This document shows, piece by piece, positions 1 through 6,800 of a stretch of 17,377 bases of DNA. The stretch covers positions 1 through 17,377 of the forward strand of contig JAHLLK010000095.1 in NCBI GenBank assembly GCA_020444165.1. The letters are read 5' to 3'. Position numbers and translations under genes: made by a program. Every line of letters begins with the position of its first letter. Position 1 is the first letter of the stretch. The notes beneath the pieces were generated by a model that was not told where the DNA came from, searched no databases, and worked only from the letters and a program-made list of their open reading frames with translations. Source of the DNA: Deltaproteobacteria bacterium (lineage in GTDB: Bacteria > Desulfobacterota > Desulfarculia > Desulfarculales > Desulfarculaceae).

Positions 1-172
1 GCTGGCGTAGCGGGTCGTGGGAAGCAAGTCCACGAACCAATCTCGCGCGCTCCCGCAGCGGACTCGCCCTGGGAACACGACTCTCGGGGCCGCGTCGCCG
101 CGGCTGGCGTAGCGGGTCGTGACAGGTTGCCCTGCGCCCCCAACTCACGCGCTCCCCTAACCGGCTCGCCCT
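1..172. repeat. Imperfect 102-nt tandem repeat, cut by the window edge
   Basis: A 19-nt block beginning GCTGGCGTAGCGGG occurs at 1-19 and again, identical, at 103-121. Shorter matches keep the same 102-nt offset: CGCGCTCCC at 46-54 and 148-156, and CTCGCCCT at 63-70 and 165-172. The stretches between these anchors have diverged. No reading frame here looks like a real protein. This is either the end of a longer intergenic repeat array or a decayed duplication; the part left of the window cannot be seen. Confidence 0.55.
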
Positions 173-452
173 TTATTCCCAACTCTTCATGCGGTTGCCG
201 GGAAGCTCGCCACGCCGCCGGTGGGCGCCTGGCCGGCCCGGCCGGCCGCCATGGAATTTCCGGGTCAACCGTACTCCCCATCCCAGGAGGGCGGCAAGCC
301 GCCGCCGGAATTGTCGCCAAATCGTCAGGCTACCGTCACCGGCCGGGCATCCCAGGCGGAAAGAGGCCGAGGGACGGGGCGAACCGGGCCGGCCGGGGCC
401 CGCCGTCCGGCCAGGCGGGCCCGGGGCGCGTCACGCCGTCTGCGCAGTTTGC

Positions 453-510
453 TTGACTCGGGGCGGGCCTTGCCCCAGACTTTTTCTTTAAAAGCCGCAA
501 TATATTTTCG
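453..510 (+). promoter_or_regulatory. Possible promoter region of the SufCB operon
   Basis: TTGACT at 453-458 resembles a -35 box, and TATATT at 501-506 resembles a -10 box, but they are too far apart to work together. No well-spaced pair is visible. The AT-rich character of 481-510 against a very GC-rich background is the main reason to place the promoter here. No IscR-like dyad was found. Confidence 0.25.
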
Positions 511-552
511 GCCGGCCCCTCGTGCGGAGCCGGCTTCCCCCGTCAACCAGGC

Positions 553-558
553 AAGGGA
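553..558 (+). promoter_or_regulatory. Ribosome binding site deciding the SufC start
   Basis: AAGGGA lies 8 nt before ATG 567. It supports that start over the in-frame GTG at 522, which would add 15 residues unlike any SufC N-terminus. Starting at 567 gives MLLIEDLEVE, the typical beginning of this ATPase family. Confidence 0.6.
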
Positions 559-566
559 TCAAGGCT

Positions 567-1331
567 ATGCTGCTAATCGAAGACCTGGAGGTCGAGCTGG
601 GAGACAAAAAGCTCCTGAAGCACATCGACCTGGAGGTTAAGCCCGGCGAAACCCACATCCTGTTCGGTCCCAACGGCTCGGGCAAAACCTCGCTGCTCAT
701 GACCATCATGGGGTATCCCCAATACAAGGTCACCGGTGGCAAGATCGTGTTCAAAGGCGTGGACATCACCCACGCGCCCATCAACGAACGGGCCGCCCTG
801 GGCGTGGGCATGAGCTACCAGCGCCCGCCCACCATCAACGGCCTCAAGACCCGCCAGCTGGTGGACATGTGCGCCCACGGCAAGGCCGACGTGGCGGCGC
901 TGGCCGACCGCATGAACCTGACCGATTTCCTGGACCGCGACGTCAACGCCGGGCTCTCGGGCGGCGAGATCAAGCGCTCGGAGCTGTTGCAGCTCATGGC
1001 CCAGGACCCCGACCTGATGCTGTTCGACGAGCCGGAGTCCGGGGTGGACCTGGAGAACATGCACCTGGTGGGCGAGGCCATTGCCGAGCTCCTGCAAAAG
1101 GACCAGGCCTACCGGCCCCACGACCCCAAACCCATCGTGACCCGCCGCCGGGAACGCACCAAAATGGGCCTCATCATCACCCACACCGGCTACATCCTGG
1201 ATTATCTGGAAGCCGACAAGGGCCAGGTGCTCTACCAGGGCGTTCTGAGCTGCGCCTCCAACCCCCGCGAAATCCTGGGTTGCGTGGGGCAGTACGGTTA
1301 TGAGGAATGTGTAAGATGCATGATCAACTGA
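567..1331 (+). CDS. sufC: SufC-like Fe-S assembly ATPase (minimal SufCB/SMS type)
   Basis: This 254-residue soluble ABC ATPase powers Fe-S cluster assembly on the SufB-like scaffold encoded next to it. All catalytic elements are visible: Walker A GPNGSGKT (34-41), Q-loop YQRPP (84-88), signature LSGGE (130-134), Walker B LMLFDEPESGVD (150-161) and the H-loop histidine (H206). The C-terminus GYEECVRCMIN carries a Cys-x-x-Cys pair (C248, C251) absent from E. coli SufC, which I associate with the archaeal and anaerobe SufCB systems (recently called SMS). No SufD, SufE or SufS is adjacent, as expected for the two-gene form. An insert near 183-199 (rich in Arg/Lys) lies before the H-loop. The family call is secure; assignment to the minimal subtype rests on gene order and the Cys tail. 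Confidence 0.93.
   Translation: MLLIEDLEVELGDKKLLKHIDLEVKPGETHILFGPNGSGKTSLLMTIMGYPQYKVTGGKIVFKGVDITHAPINERAALGVGMSYQRPPTINGLKTRQLVDMCAHGKADVAALADRMNLTDFLDRDVNAGLSGGEIKRSELLQLMAQDPDLMLFDEPESGVDLENMHLVGEAIAELLQKDQAYRPHDPKPIVTRRRERTKMGLIITHTGYILDYLEADKGQVLYQGVLSCASNPREILGCVGQYGYEECVRCMIN
1302..1307 (+). promoter_or_regulatory. Ribosome binding site deciding the SufB start
   Basis: GAGGAA, inside the last codons of sufC, is 8 nt before ATG 1316. The other in-frame ATG at 1307 overlaps this motif and has no good site of its own, so 1316 is preferred. Translation of the two genes is probably coupled. Confidence 0.6.
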
Positions 1332-2545
1332 CCGCCATCAAAGCCAAGGCCCAGGCCGCCGTGGACAAGGCCGCCGCCCTGGGCTCCGACCTGGATCTCT
1401 CCTCCTACGACAGCCAGGTGACCCAGGACGAGTACTCCAACTCCTGCGACCTCTCCTCCCTGCCGGTGCAGGAGGTCCAGGACCTTTTGGGCGCCGGTTT
1501 CGACGCCTCCGAGGCCGGCCGGGGCGGCACCTTCATGCTCAAGGACGCCCGGGTGCTGCACTGCTCCACCCACTCCGAGGGCATCGAGGTGATCCCCATC
1601 AAGCAGGCCCTCCAAGAGCACGACTGGATCTGGGACTACTACTGGAAGCTGGTGGACCCCGGCGCGGACAAATACACGGCCGCCGCCGAGCTGGACCTGC
1701 ACGACGGTTACGTTATCCGGGCCCTGCCCGGTCACAAGACCATCTACCCCATCCAGGCCTGCCTCTACATGGACAAGAACAACCTGCAGCAGAACGTGCA
1801 CAACATCCTCATCGCCGAGGAGGGCAGCGAGCTGCACATCATCAGCGGTTGCGCCACCAGCCCCCATTTGCATCGGGGGGTCCACGTGGGGGTGAGCGAG
1901 TTCTTCGTCAAGAAGGGCGCCACCCTGTCCTTCACCATGATCCACAAATGGGCCGACGGGGTGGCGGTGCGGCCCCGCTCCGCCGCCGTGGTGGAAGAGG
2001 GCGGGCTGTTCCTGTCCAATTACGTGTGCATGAAGCCGGTGAACTCCTTGCAAATGTACCCCACCGCCCACCTGAACGGCGCCGGGGCCACCGCCCGGTT
2101 CTATTCTATATTGGTGGGCTCCAAGGTCAGCGACCTCGACGTGGGCGGGCGCACCATCCTGAACGCCCCGGGCACCCGCGCGGAGATCGTCAGCCGGGCC
2201 ATCACCAACGGCGGCAAGATCATGGCCCGGGGCCATCTGGTGGGCAACGCCGCCGGGTGCAAGGCCCATCTGGAGTGCCGCGGGCTCATCCTGGGCGGCG
2301 GCGAGCTATTGGCCGTGCCCCAGTTGGACGGCCACGTGGAAGGCGTGGAGATGAGCCACGAGGCCGCGGTGGGCAAGATCGCCCAGGAGGAGATCTACTA
2401 CCTCATGTCCCGGGGGCTCAGCGAGGAGGAGGCCACCGCCACCATCGTGCGGGGCTTCCTGAACGTGGACATCCCGGGGCTGCCGGCCCAGCTGAAGGCC
2501 GAGATCGACCGCGCGGTGAGCGCCACCGACGCCGAAGCCATGTAA
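1316..2545 (+). CDS. sufB: SufB-like Fe-S cluster scaffold (minimal SufCB/SMS type)
   Basis: This 409-residue protein belongs to the SufB/SufD family and forms the scaffold on which Fe-S clusters are built with SufC. It is shorter than E. coli SufB (about 495 residues) because it lacks much of the N-terminal part. The beta-helix core includes SGCATSPHLHRGVHVG (177-192). The C-terminal SufB/D signature EGVEMSHEAAVG (342-353) through YYLMSRGLSEEEA (361-373) is complete and forms the usual SufC-docking helices. Cysteines C179, C315 and C321 lie in conserved-looking contexts and are candidate cluster or sulfur ligands; this is inference. The start overlaps the sufC end by 16 nt, so the pair is one transcript with coupled translation. 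A terminator hairpin follows the stop by a few bases. Confidence 0.92.
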   Translation: MHDQLTAIKAKAQAAVDKAAALGSDLDLSSYDSQVTQDEYSNSCDLSSLPVQEVQDLLGAGFDASEAGRGGTFMLKDARVLHCSTHSEGIEVIPIKQALQEHDWIWDYYWKLVDPGADKYTAAAELDLHDGYVIRALPGHKTIYPIQACLYMDKNNLQQNVHNILIAEEGSELHIISGCATSPHLHRGVHVGVSEFFVKKGATLSFTMIHKWADGVAVRPRSAAVVEEGGLFLSNYVCMKPVNSLQMYPTAHLNGAGATARFYSILVGSKVSDLDVGGRTILNAPGTRAEIVSRAITNGGKIMARGHLVGNAAGCKAHLECRGLILGGGELLAVPQLDGHVEGVEMSHEAAVGKIAQEEIYYLMSRGLSEEEATATIVRGFLNVDIPGLPAQLKAEIDRAVSATDAEAM

Positions 2546-2551
2546 AGGTCC

Positions 2552-2579
2552 GGGCCCGGGGCAAGCTCCCGGGCCCTTT
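2552..2579 (+). terminator. Intrinsic terminator after SufCB
   Basis: GGGCCCGGG (2552-2560) pairs perfectly with CCCGGGCCC (2568-2576) across a 7-nt loop and is followed by TTT. The T-run is short, but the position seven bases after the stop fits an operon terminator. Confidence 0.7.
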
Positions 2580-2592
2580 GCCCAGCACGCCG

Positions 2593-2623
2593 CCGGGGCC
2601 GGGGAGATTCTCCCCGGCCCCGG
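2593..2623. terminator. Second strong hairpin downstream of SufCB
   Basis: A 14-bp perfect stem pairs 2593-2606 with 2610-2623 around a 3-nt loop. There is no T-run, so it may be a backup structure protecting the 3' end or helping termination rather than a terminator on its own. Confidence 0.5.
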
Positions 2624-2660
2624 TTGCTTGGCTGGACCGGTCGCCACGGCTGCAAGGGTG

Positions 2661-2688
2661 GCCTATCGGTTTATTCACATGTATAGGC
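2661..2688. promoter_or_regulatory. Inverted repeat upstream of the PEP-CTERM promoter
   Basis: GCCTAT (2661-2666) and ATAGGC (2683-2688) form a 6-bp inverted repeat with a 16-nt spacer in an AT-richer segment, ending 20 nt before the -35 box. The position suits an activator site. The arms are short, so chance is possible. Confidence 0.3.
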
Positions 2689-2708
2689 ACACTTCTATCA
2701 CATTTTTC

Positions 2709-2736
2709 TTGTCAAAAGTCGGTGGTTGGGTACAAT
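2709..2736 (+). promoter_or_regulatory. Sigma-70-type promoter of the PEP-CTERM gene
   Basis: TTGTCA (2709-2714) and TACAAT (2731-2736) are separated by 16 nt and sit in one of the few AT-rich patches of the window. Transcription would start near 2743, giving a leader of about 97 nt before ATG 2840. Confidence 0.65.
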
Positions 2737-2748
2737 GTAAGCACATTG
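2733..2748. promoter_or_regulatory. Operator-like dyad over the -10 box
   Basis: CAATGT (2733-2738) and ACATTG (2743-2748) are perfect 6-bp arms around AAGC. The dyad covers most of the -10 hexamer and the predicted start point, which is where a repressor would bind. The protein that binds it is unknown. Confidence 0.45.
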
Positions 2749-2839
2749 GACACCCAGCCCTCTGCCCGCCCGGGTCTGGCTTTGCGGACCACCCGATACC
2801 TGCCGGACCTCTCTGCCCCAGGGTCCCGAGGGAGTAACC

Positions 2840-3625
2840 ATGAGAACTTCATCGGTCCGTGGGGGGTTGATCCTGGTTCTCTGTGGCGTGCTTTGTCTCG
2901 CCGCAGTGCCCGCCTTGGCTTCCACCATCGAATTCGGCGCCGGTGGTGACGGCAAGGACATCCATTTCCACAGCCAGGGCCGCATCAACTTCGATTGGCT
3001 GCCCATCGAGGGCTCCGGGAGCGATCCCCTCCTGGACGACTACGTGGGCATGATCGACCTCGACGTGTTCGCGGCCATCGGCCAGGAGTTCGGCTCCTAC
3101 ACCCTCCAGGCCGGCGACATCTTCACCAACCTGGACTACCAGACGCCGATCTGGATCACCAGCAGCGCCTACCTCTCCAACCTGCTGGCCCGGGACGCGC
3201 CGCCCAGCCAATATGACTTCTCGGGCACGGTGCATCTGACCAGCATCTCCTTCACCAGCGAGAACGAGGTGGTGCTGACCGGGTACATCGACGACTTCAT
3301 CAACAACCTGCCGGGCTCCAGCCTGTTGGCCGAGCTCACCAGCCCCGGCAACACCGAGTTCCATCTGACCATCGCCAGCTCCGGCCGCTCCGACGCCTCC
3401 CTCATCGAGGCCCTCAACTCCAGCAACCTCTCCGCCTGGGGCGTGGTGGGCGGCGGCGGCATCGGCGGGGGCGACACCCCCGCGGGCGGCACCCCGGAGC
3501 CCGGCACCCTGCTCCTGTTCGGCTCGGCCATCGTGGCCGGCGGCTGGTTCAACCGCCGTCGCCGGCGCCGCGAGCGCGCCCAGAGCCGCAAGGCCCCGGC
3601 ATCCGCCGCGGCCCCGGCCGCCTGA
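2840..3625 (+). CDS. Secreted PEP-CTERM sorting-signal protein
   Basis: This 261-residue exported protein has a Sec signal peptide (about 1-27, cleavage after ALA) and a C-terminal exosortase signal: PEP at 219-221, a hydrophobic helix (222-237), then Arg residues 239-244. In the PEP-CTERM family, exosortase cleaves this tail at the cell envelope and the mature part is released or attached outside, often together with exopolysaccharide. The mature domain (28-200) is not recognised; it is acidic, beta-rich in appearance and has no cysteine. A Gly-rich spacer (204-217) precedes the signal. Unusually, 17 residues rich in Ala follow the Arg cluster, where most family members end. The start has a GAGGGAG site at 2828-2834. 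The gene is a single-gene unit with its own promoter and terminator; no exosortase lies in the window. Confidence 0.85.
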   Translation: MRTSSVRGGLILVLCGVLCLAAVPALASTIEFGAGGDGKDIHFHSQGRINFDWLPIEGSGSDPLLDDYVGMIDLDVFAAIGQEFGSYTLQAGDIFTNLDYQTPIWITSSAYLSNLLARDAPPSQYDFSGTVHLTSISFTSENEVVLTGYIDDFINNLPGSSLLAELTSPGNTEFHLTIASSGRSDASLIEALNSSNLSAWGVVGGGGIGGGDTPAGGTPEPGTLLLFGSAIVAGGWFNRRRRRRERAQSRKAPASAAAPAA

Positions 3626-3649
3626 TTTCCGCCCTTTCTTCCCTCCCCG

Positions 3650-3681
3650 CCGGGGGCTGCTGGTCAGCCTCCGGTTTTTTT
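3650..3681 (+). terminator. Intrinsic terminator of the PEP-CTERM gene
   Basis: CCGGGGGCTG (3650-3659) pairs with CAGCCTCCGG (3665-3674), with one G-U pair and a 5-nt loop, and is followed directly by seven T residues (3675-3681). This is a textbook terminator and isolates the gene from the next one. Confidence 0.88.
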
Positions 3682-3736
3682 CTCCTCGGCGCCCCTCCGC
3701 CGGAGCCATCGTTATGCTCCCGCCCCCAAGCCTTGG

Positions 3737-3766
3737 TTGACCTCTTTCCACCCCCGCGACTACACT
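3737..3766 (+). promoter_or_regulatory. Promoter of the alpha-2-macroglobulin gene
   Basis: TTGACC (3737-3742) and TACACT (3761-3766) are spaced by 18 nt. Transcription would start near 3773, about 46 nt before ATG 3819. A small dyad, CAACC (3772-3776) and GGTTG (3782-3786), lies on the start point and could form a leader hairpin or bind a regulator. Confidence 0.55.
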
Positions 3767-3818
3767 AAGGACAACCTGCCCGGTTGCCAGCCGCCAACCC
3801 CTATACCCGAGGTAGATC

Positions 3819-6800
3819 ATGGCTCCCCAGGAGGCCCGGCTTTGGAGACGCGCCGCCGGTTTGGCGCTCTGTGTCCTGTTCCTCTGCGCCGGGTCCGCGC
3901 CCGCCCGGGCCGCCTCAGCCCTGTCCGTGGTGAGCTTGCTGCCCCAGGGCGAGGTGGCGCGCATCGTGCAAATCGTGGTGCGCTTCGACCGGGCCATGGC
4001 GCCCCTGGGCGCGGGCCGGGTGGCGCCCGACCAGGCGCCGCTTCGGGTGGAGCCCCTGCCCGCCGGAGAGTTCCGCTGGCTGGACCCCCAGACCCTGGCC
4101 TTCATTCCGGCCGAGCCCCTGGCCGGCTCCACCAGCCTGGCCCTCACCGTGCCCGAGGGGGTGCGGGCCCTGGACGGCAGTTCCCTGCCCCGGGCGGTGA
4201 CCGCCCGGGTTTCCACCCCGGCCATCGCCGCGGTGGAGGTGAGCCCCGCGGCCGGCTCCTCCCTGGGGCCCCAGCCCGAGGTGCGCCTCATCCTGAATCA
4301 GCCGGTGAAGCTGGACTCCCTGACCGCCCACGCCTCCTTCCTCATCAACGGCCGGAAGGTCCCGGCCAAGGTAACCGAAGGCCCCGAGCCGGTGTGGCTG
4401 CAGGAGACCGAGCACCTGGCCCGGCAGTACCTCTTCACCCTGGACCAGAAGCTGGCCCCGGAGAAGCAGGTCACCCTGGACCTGGCGCCGGGCATCCTGC
4501 CGGCCCGGGGCACCCTGCCCAGCCAGGCGGCCATCCGCTACGACTTCCTCTCCTATTTGCCCCTGGGGCTCTCCCGCTGGCGCATGTCCCCGGCCGTGGG
4601 GGGAGGCTATGACCCCGAGTCCGGGCTGGTCCTGGAGTTCAACAACCCCGTGGCGCCCCGGGAAGTGTGGCGCCACCTGACCGTGGAGCCGGCCGTGCCG
4701 GCCCCGCCCCAGGCCGAGGACGAGGCCCCCAGCACCTACATCTACTTCCAGATGGGCTTCCAGCCCCGCACCACCTACCGCCTGACCCTGAACAAGGGCC
4801 TGGGCGACGACTACGGCACGGCCTTTCCCCAAAACCAGACCTGGAACCTCACCATGGGCGACCTGCCCCCGGTCCTGTCCCTGGTGGGCGAAAAGGGCGT
4901 GTTGGAGGCGGTGGCCCGGCCCCTGTATCCCCTCCTGACCCGCAACCTGGGCCGGGTGCGCCTGGCCCTGGCCTTCCTGCCGCCGGACCGGATGATCCCG
5001 GCCCTGGCCGCCGAGGACGCCCGGGATTGGGGCCGCAAGATCCCGGCCCCCCAGGCCGGGCAGCCCGGGGTGGTGGTGAAGGAACTGGACCTGGGCGACA
5101 AGCCCAACCAGAACGTGCTCACCCACTTGGACCTGAACGCCCTGTTGGGCCGGCCGGCCCTGGGGGGGATGGTGCTGGTGGACGTGCGGGCCCAGGTGCC
5201 GGCCAACCAGGGCAAGGTGCGCACCGAGGTGCGGCGGGCCTTTTTGCAGGTCACCGACCTGGGCCTCTCCCTGAAGGTGGGCACGGCCGGCGGCCTGGTC
5301 TGGGCCACCAGCCTGGCCACGGGTAAGCCTCTGACCGGGGTCAAGCTGTCCCTCCGGGACGCCAAGAACCGCGAGGTCTGGTCCGGGGTCAGCGGGCCCG
5401 AGGGCGCCGCGGCCCTGCCCTCCCTGAAGGAACTGAAGCCTTATTGGAACCCCAAGGAGTCGTGGAAGAACCCCATTCTCTACCTGGTGGGCGAGCAGGC
5501 GGGCCAGGTCGCCGTGCTGCCCCGCGCCTGGGGCGAGGAGCTGGACTACGCCATGGGCAGCAGCGTGTTCTACCGCAGCCCCCAGCTCAAGGAACTCCTG
5601 GTGGCTCACGCCCTGACCCAGCTCCCCTTGTATCAGCCCGGGCAGAAGGTCAATTTCCTGGTCTATCTGCGGGCCCAGGGCCCCGGCGGCTTCTTCCCGC
5701 CGCCGGTCACGGAGCGTATCGTGCGGGTGCGGGACGGCTACGGCCGGGTGGTGCATGAGTTCAAGGGCGCCCCCACCCGCTTCGGCTCCCTGGCCGGCTC
5801 CTTCACCCTCACCTCCGGCGCCCGCCTGGGCACCTACTTCATCGAGCTGGAAAACGGCGAGGACGACCTCACGGCCGGCGAGTTCCGGGTGGCCTCCTTC
5901 CGGCCGCCCGACTTCCGGGTGAAGCTCACCGCGCCGGCGAGCCTCCTGGCCGGCCAGGCCCCGGGCCAGGCCCAGGTGGCGGCGGGTTACCTCTTCGGCG
6001 CCCCGGTGGCCGGGGGCCGGCTCAGCCTGGCCACCCGCCAGGAGCCCGCGGACTTCACCCCGCCGGAACTCTCGGGCTACGCGGTGGGCGACATCCCCCT
6101 GCCCGGCAAGGAACCCGTGTTGACCCAGACCCTGGGAGAGACCGAGGCCACCCTGGACGCGGCCGGTGACGCCACCCTGCCCCTGCCCAAGGCCGAGACC
6201 CTGCCCGGCCGTCCGGTGCGGGTGACCGCCGAGGCCTCGGTGGCCGACCCCTCGGAGCGCACGGTCTCGGGTACGGCCAGCTTCCTGGTGCACCCCAGCT
6301 CCCTGGTCCTGGGCCTCAAGGCCCCGGTGGTGGCCCAGGCCGGCAAGCCCGCGGAATGCGAGATCGCCGCCGCCCGGGTGACCGGCGGCCCGGCCGTGCC
6401 CGGCGCGGTGACCCTCACCGCGGCCCGGGAATATTGGGAGACCGTGCGGGAGCGCGGCCCCGGCGGCTTTTTCCGCCACGTGAGCCAGGTCAAGCGCGAG
6501 GAGGTGTGGCGCACCACTCTGCCCGGCGCGGCCAAGCTCACCGCCCAGTTCACCCCGCCCCGCTCCGGGGCCTATGTGCTCACGGCCGAAGCGGCGGACG
6601 CCGACGGCCGCCTCACCCGGGCCGCCACCTATCTCTGGGCCTCGGGCGCGGGCGAAAGCGCCTGGCAGCGCTACGACGACTACCGCCTGGAGCTGGTGGC
6701 CCCCAAGGACACCTTCAAGCCCGGCCAGACCGCCAAGATTCTGGTGCAGAATCCCTTCCAGGAAGCCACCGCCCTGGTGAGCGTGGAGCGCCAGGGGGTG

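Larger units (their letters stand above)
173..566. other. Non-coding leader region upstream of the SufCB operon
   Basis: No credible gene is visible on either strand. The stretch is dominated by G/C palindromes. GGCCGGCC occurs twice (231-238 and 240-247), separated by one base. A perfect 9-bp hairpin pairs GGGCCCGCC (396-404) with GGCGGGCCC (414-422). A small hairpin, GGGGC (460-464) with GCCCC (472-476), is followed within four bases by TTTTT (481-485). The sequence then becomes AT-rich (481-510) just before the first gene, where a promoter would be expected. I recognise no known RNA family or riboswitch here. Confidence 0.5.

Noticed and set aside
127..640. Several overlapping plus-strand frames in the left non-coding region
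   Set aside because: Arg/Pro/Gly-rich translations, no good start signals, and the longest runs into the SufC gene in another frame.
1298..2269. Open reading frame of 323 codons on the minus strand
   Set aside because: Antisense shadow of the SufB-like gene, rich in Gly, His and Val with no domain.
2675..2700. Possible sigma-54 promoter (GGCAC) before the PEP-CTERM gene
   Set aside because: The GC of the -12 element is missing at the required spacing, whereas a good -35/-10 pair lies just downstream.
2628..2837. 69-codon frame upstream of the PEP-CTERM gene
   Set aside because: It spans the promoter, the dyad and the leader, and its translation resembles no protein.
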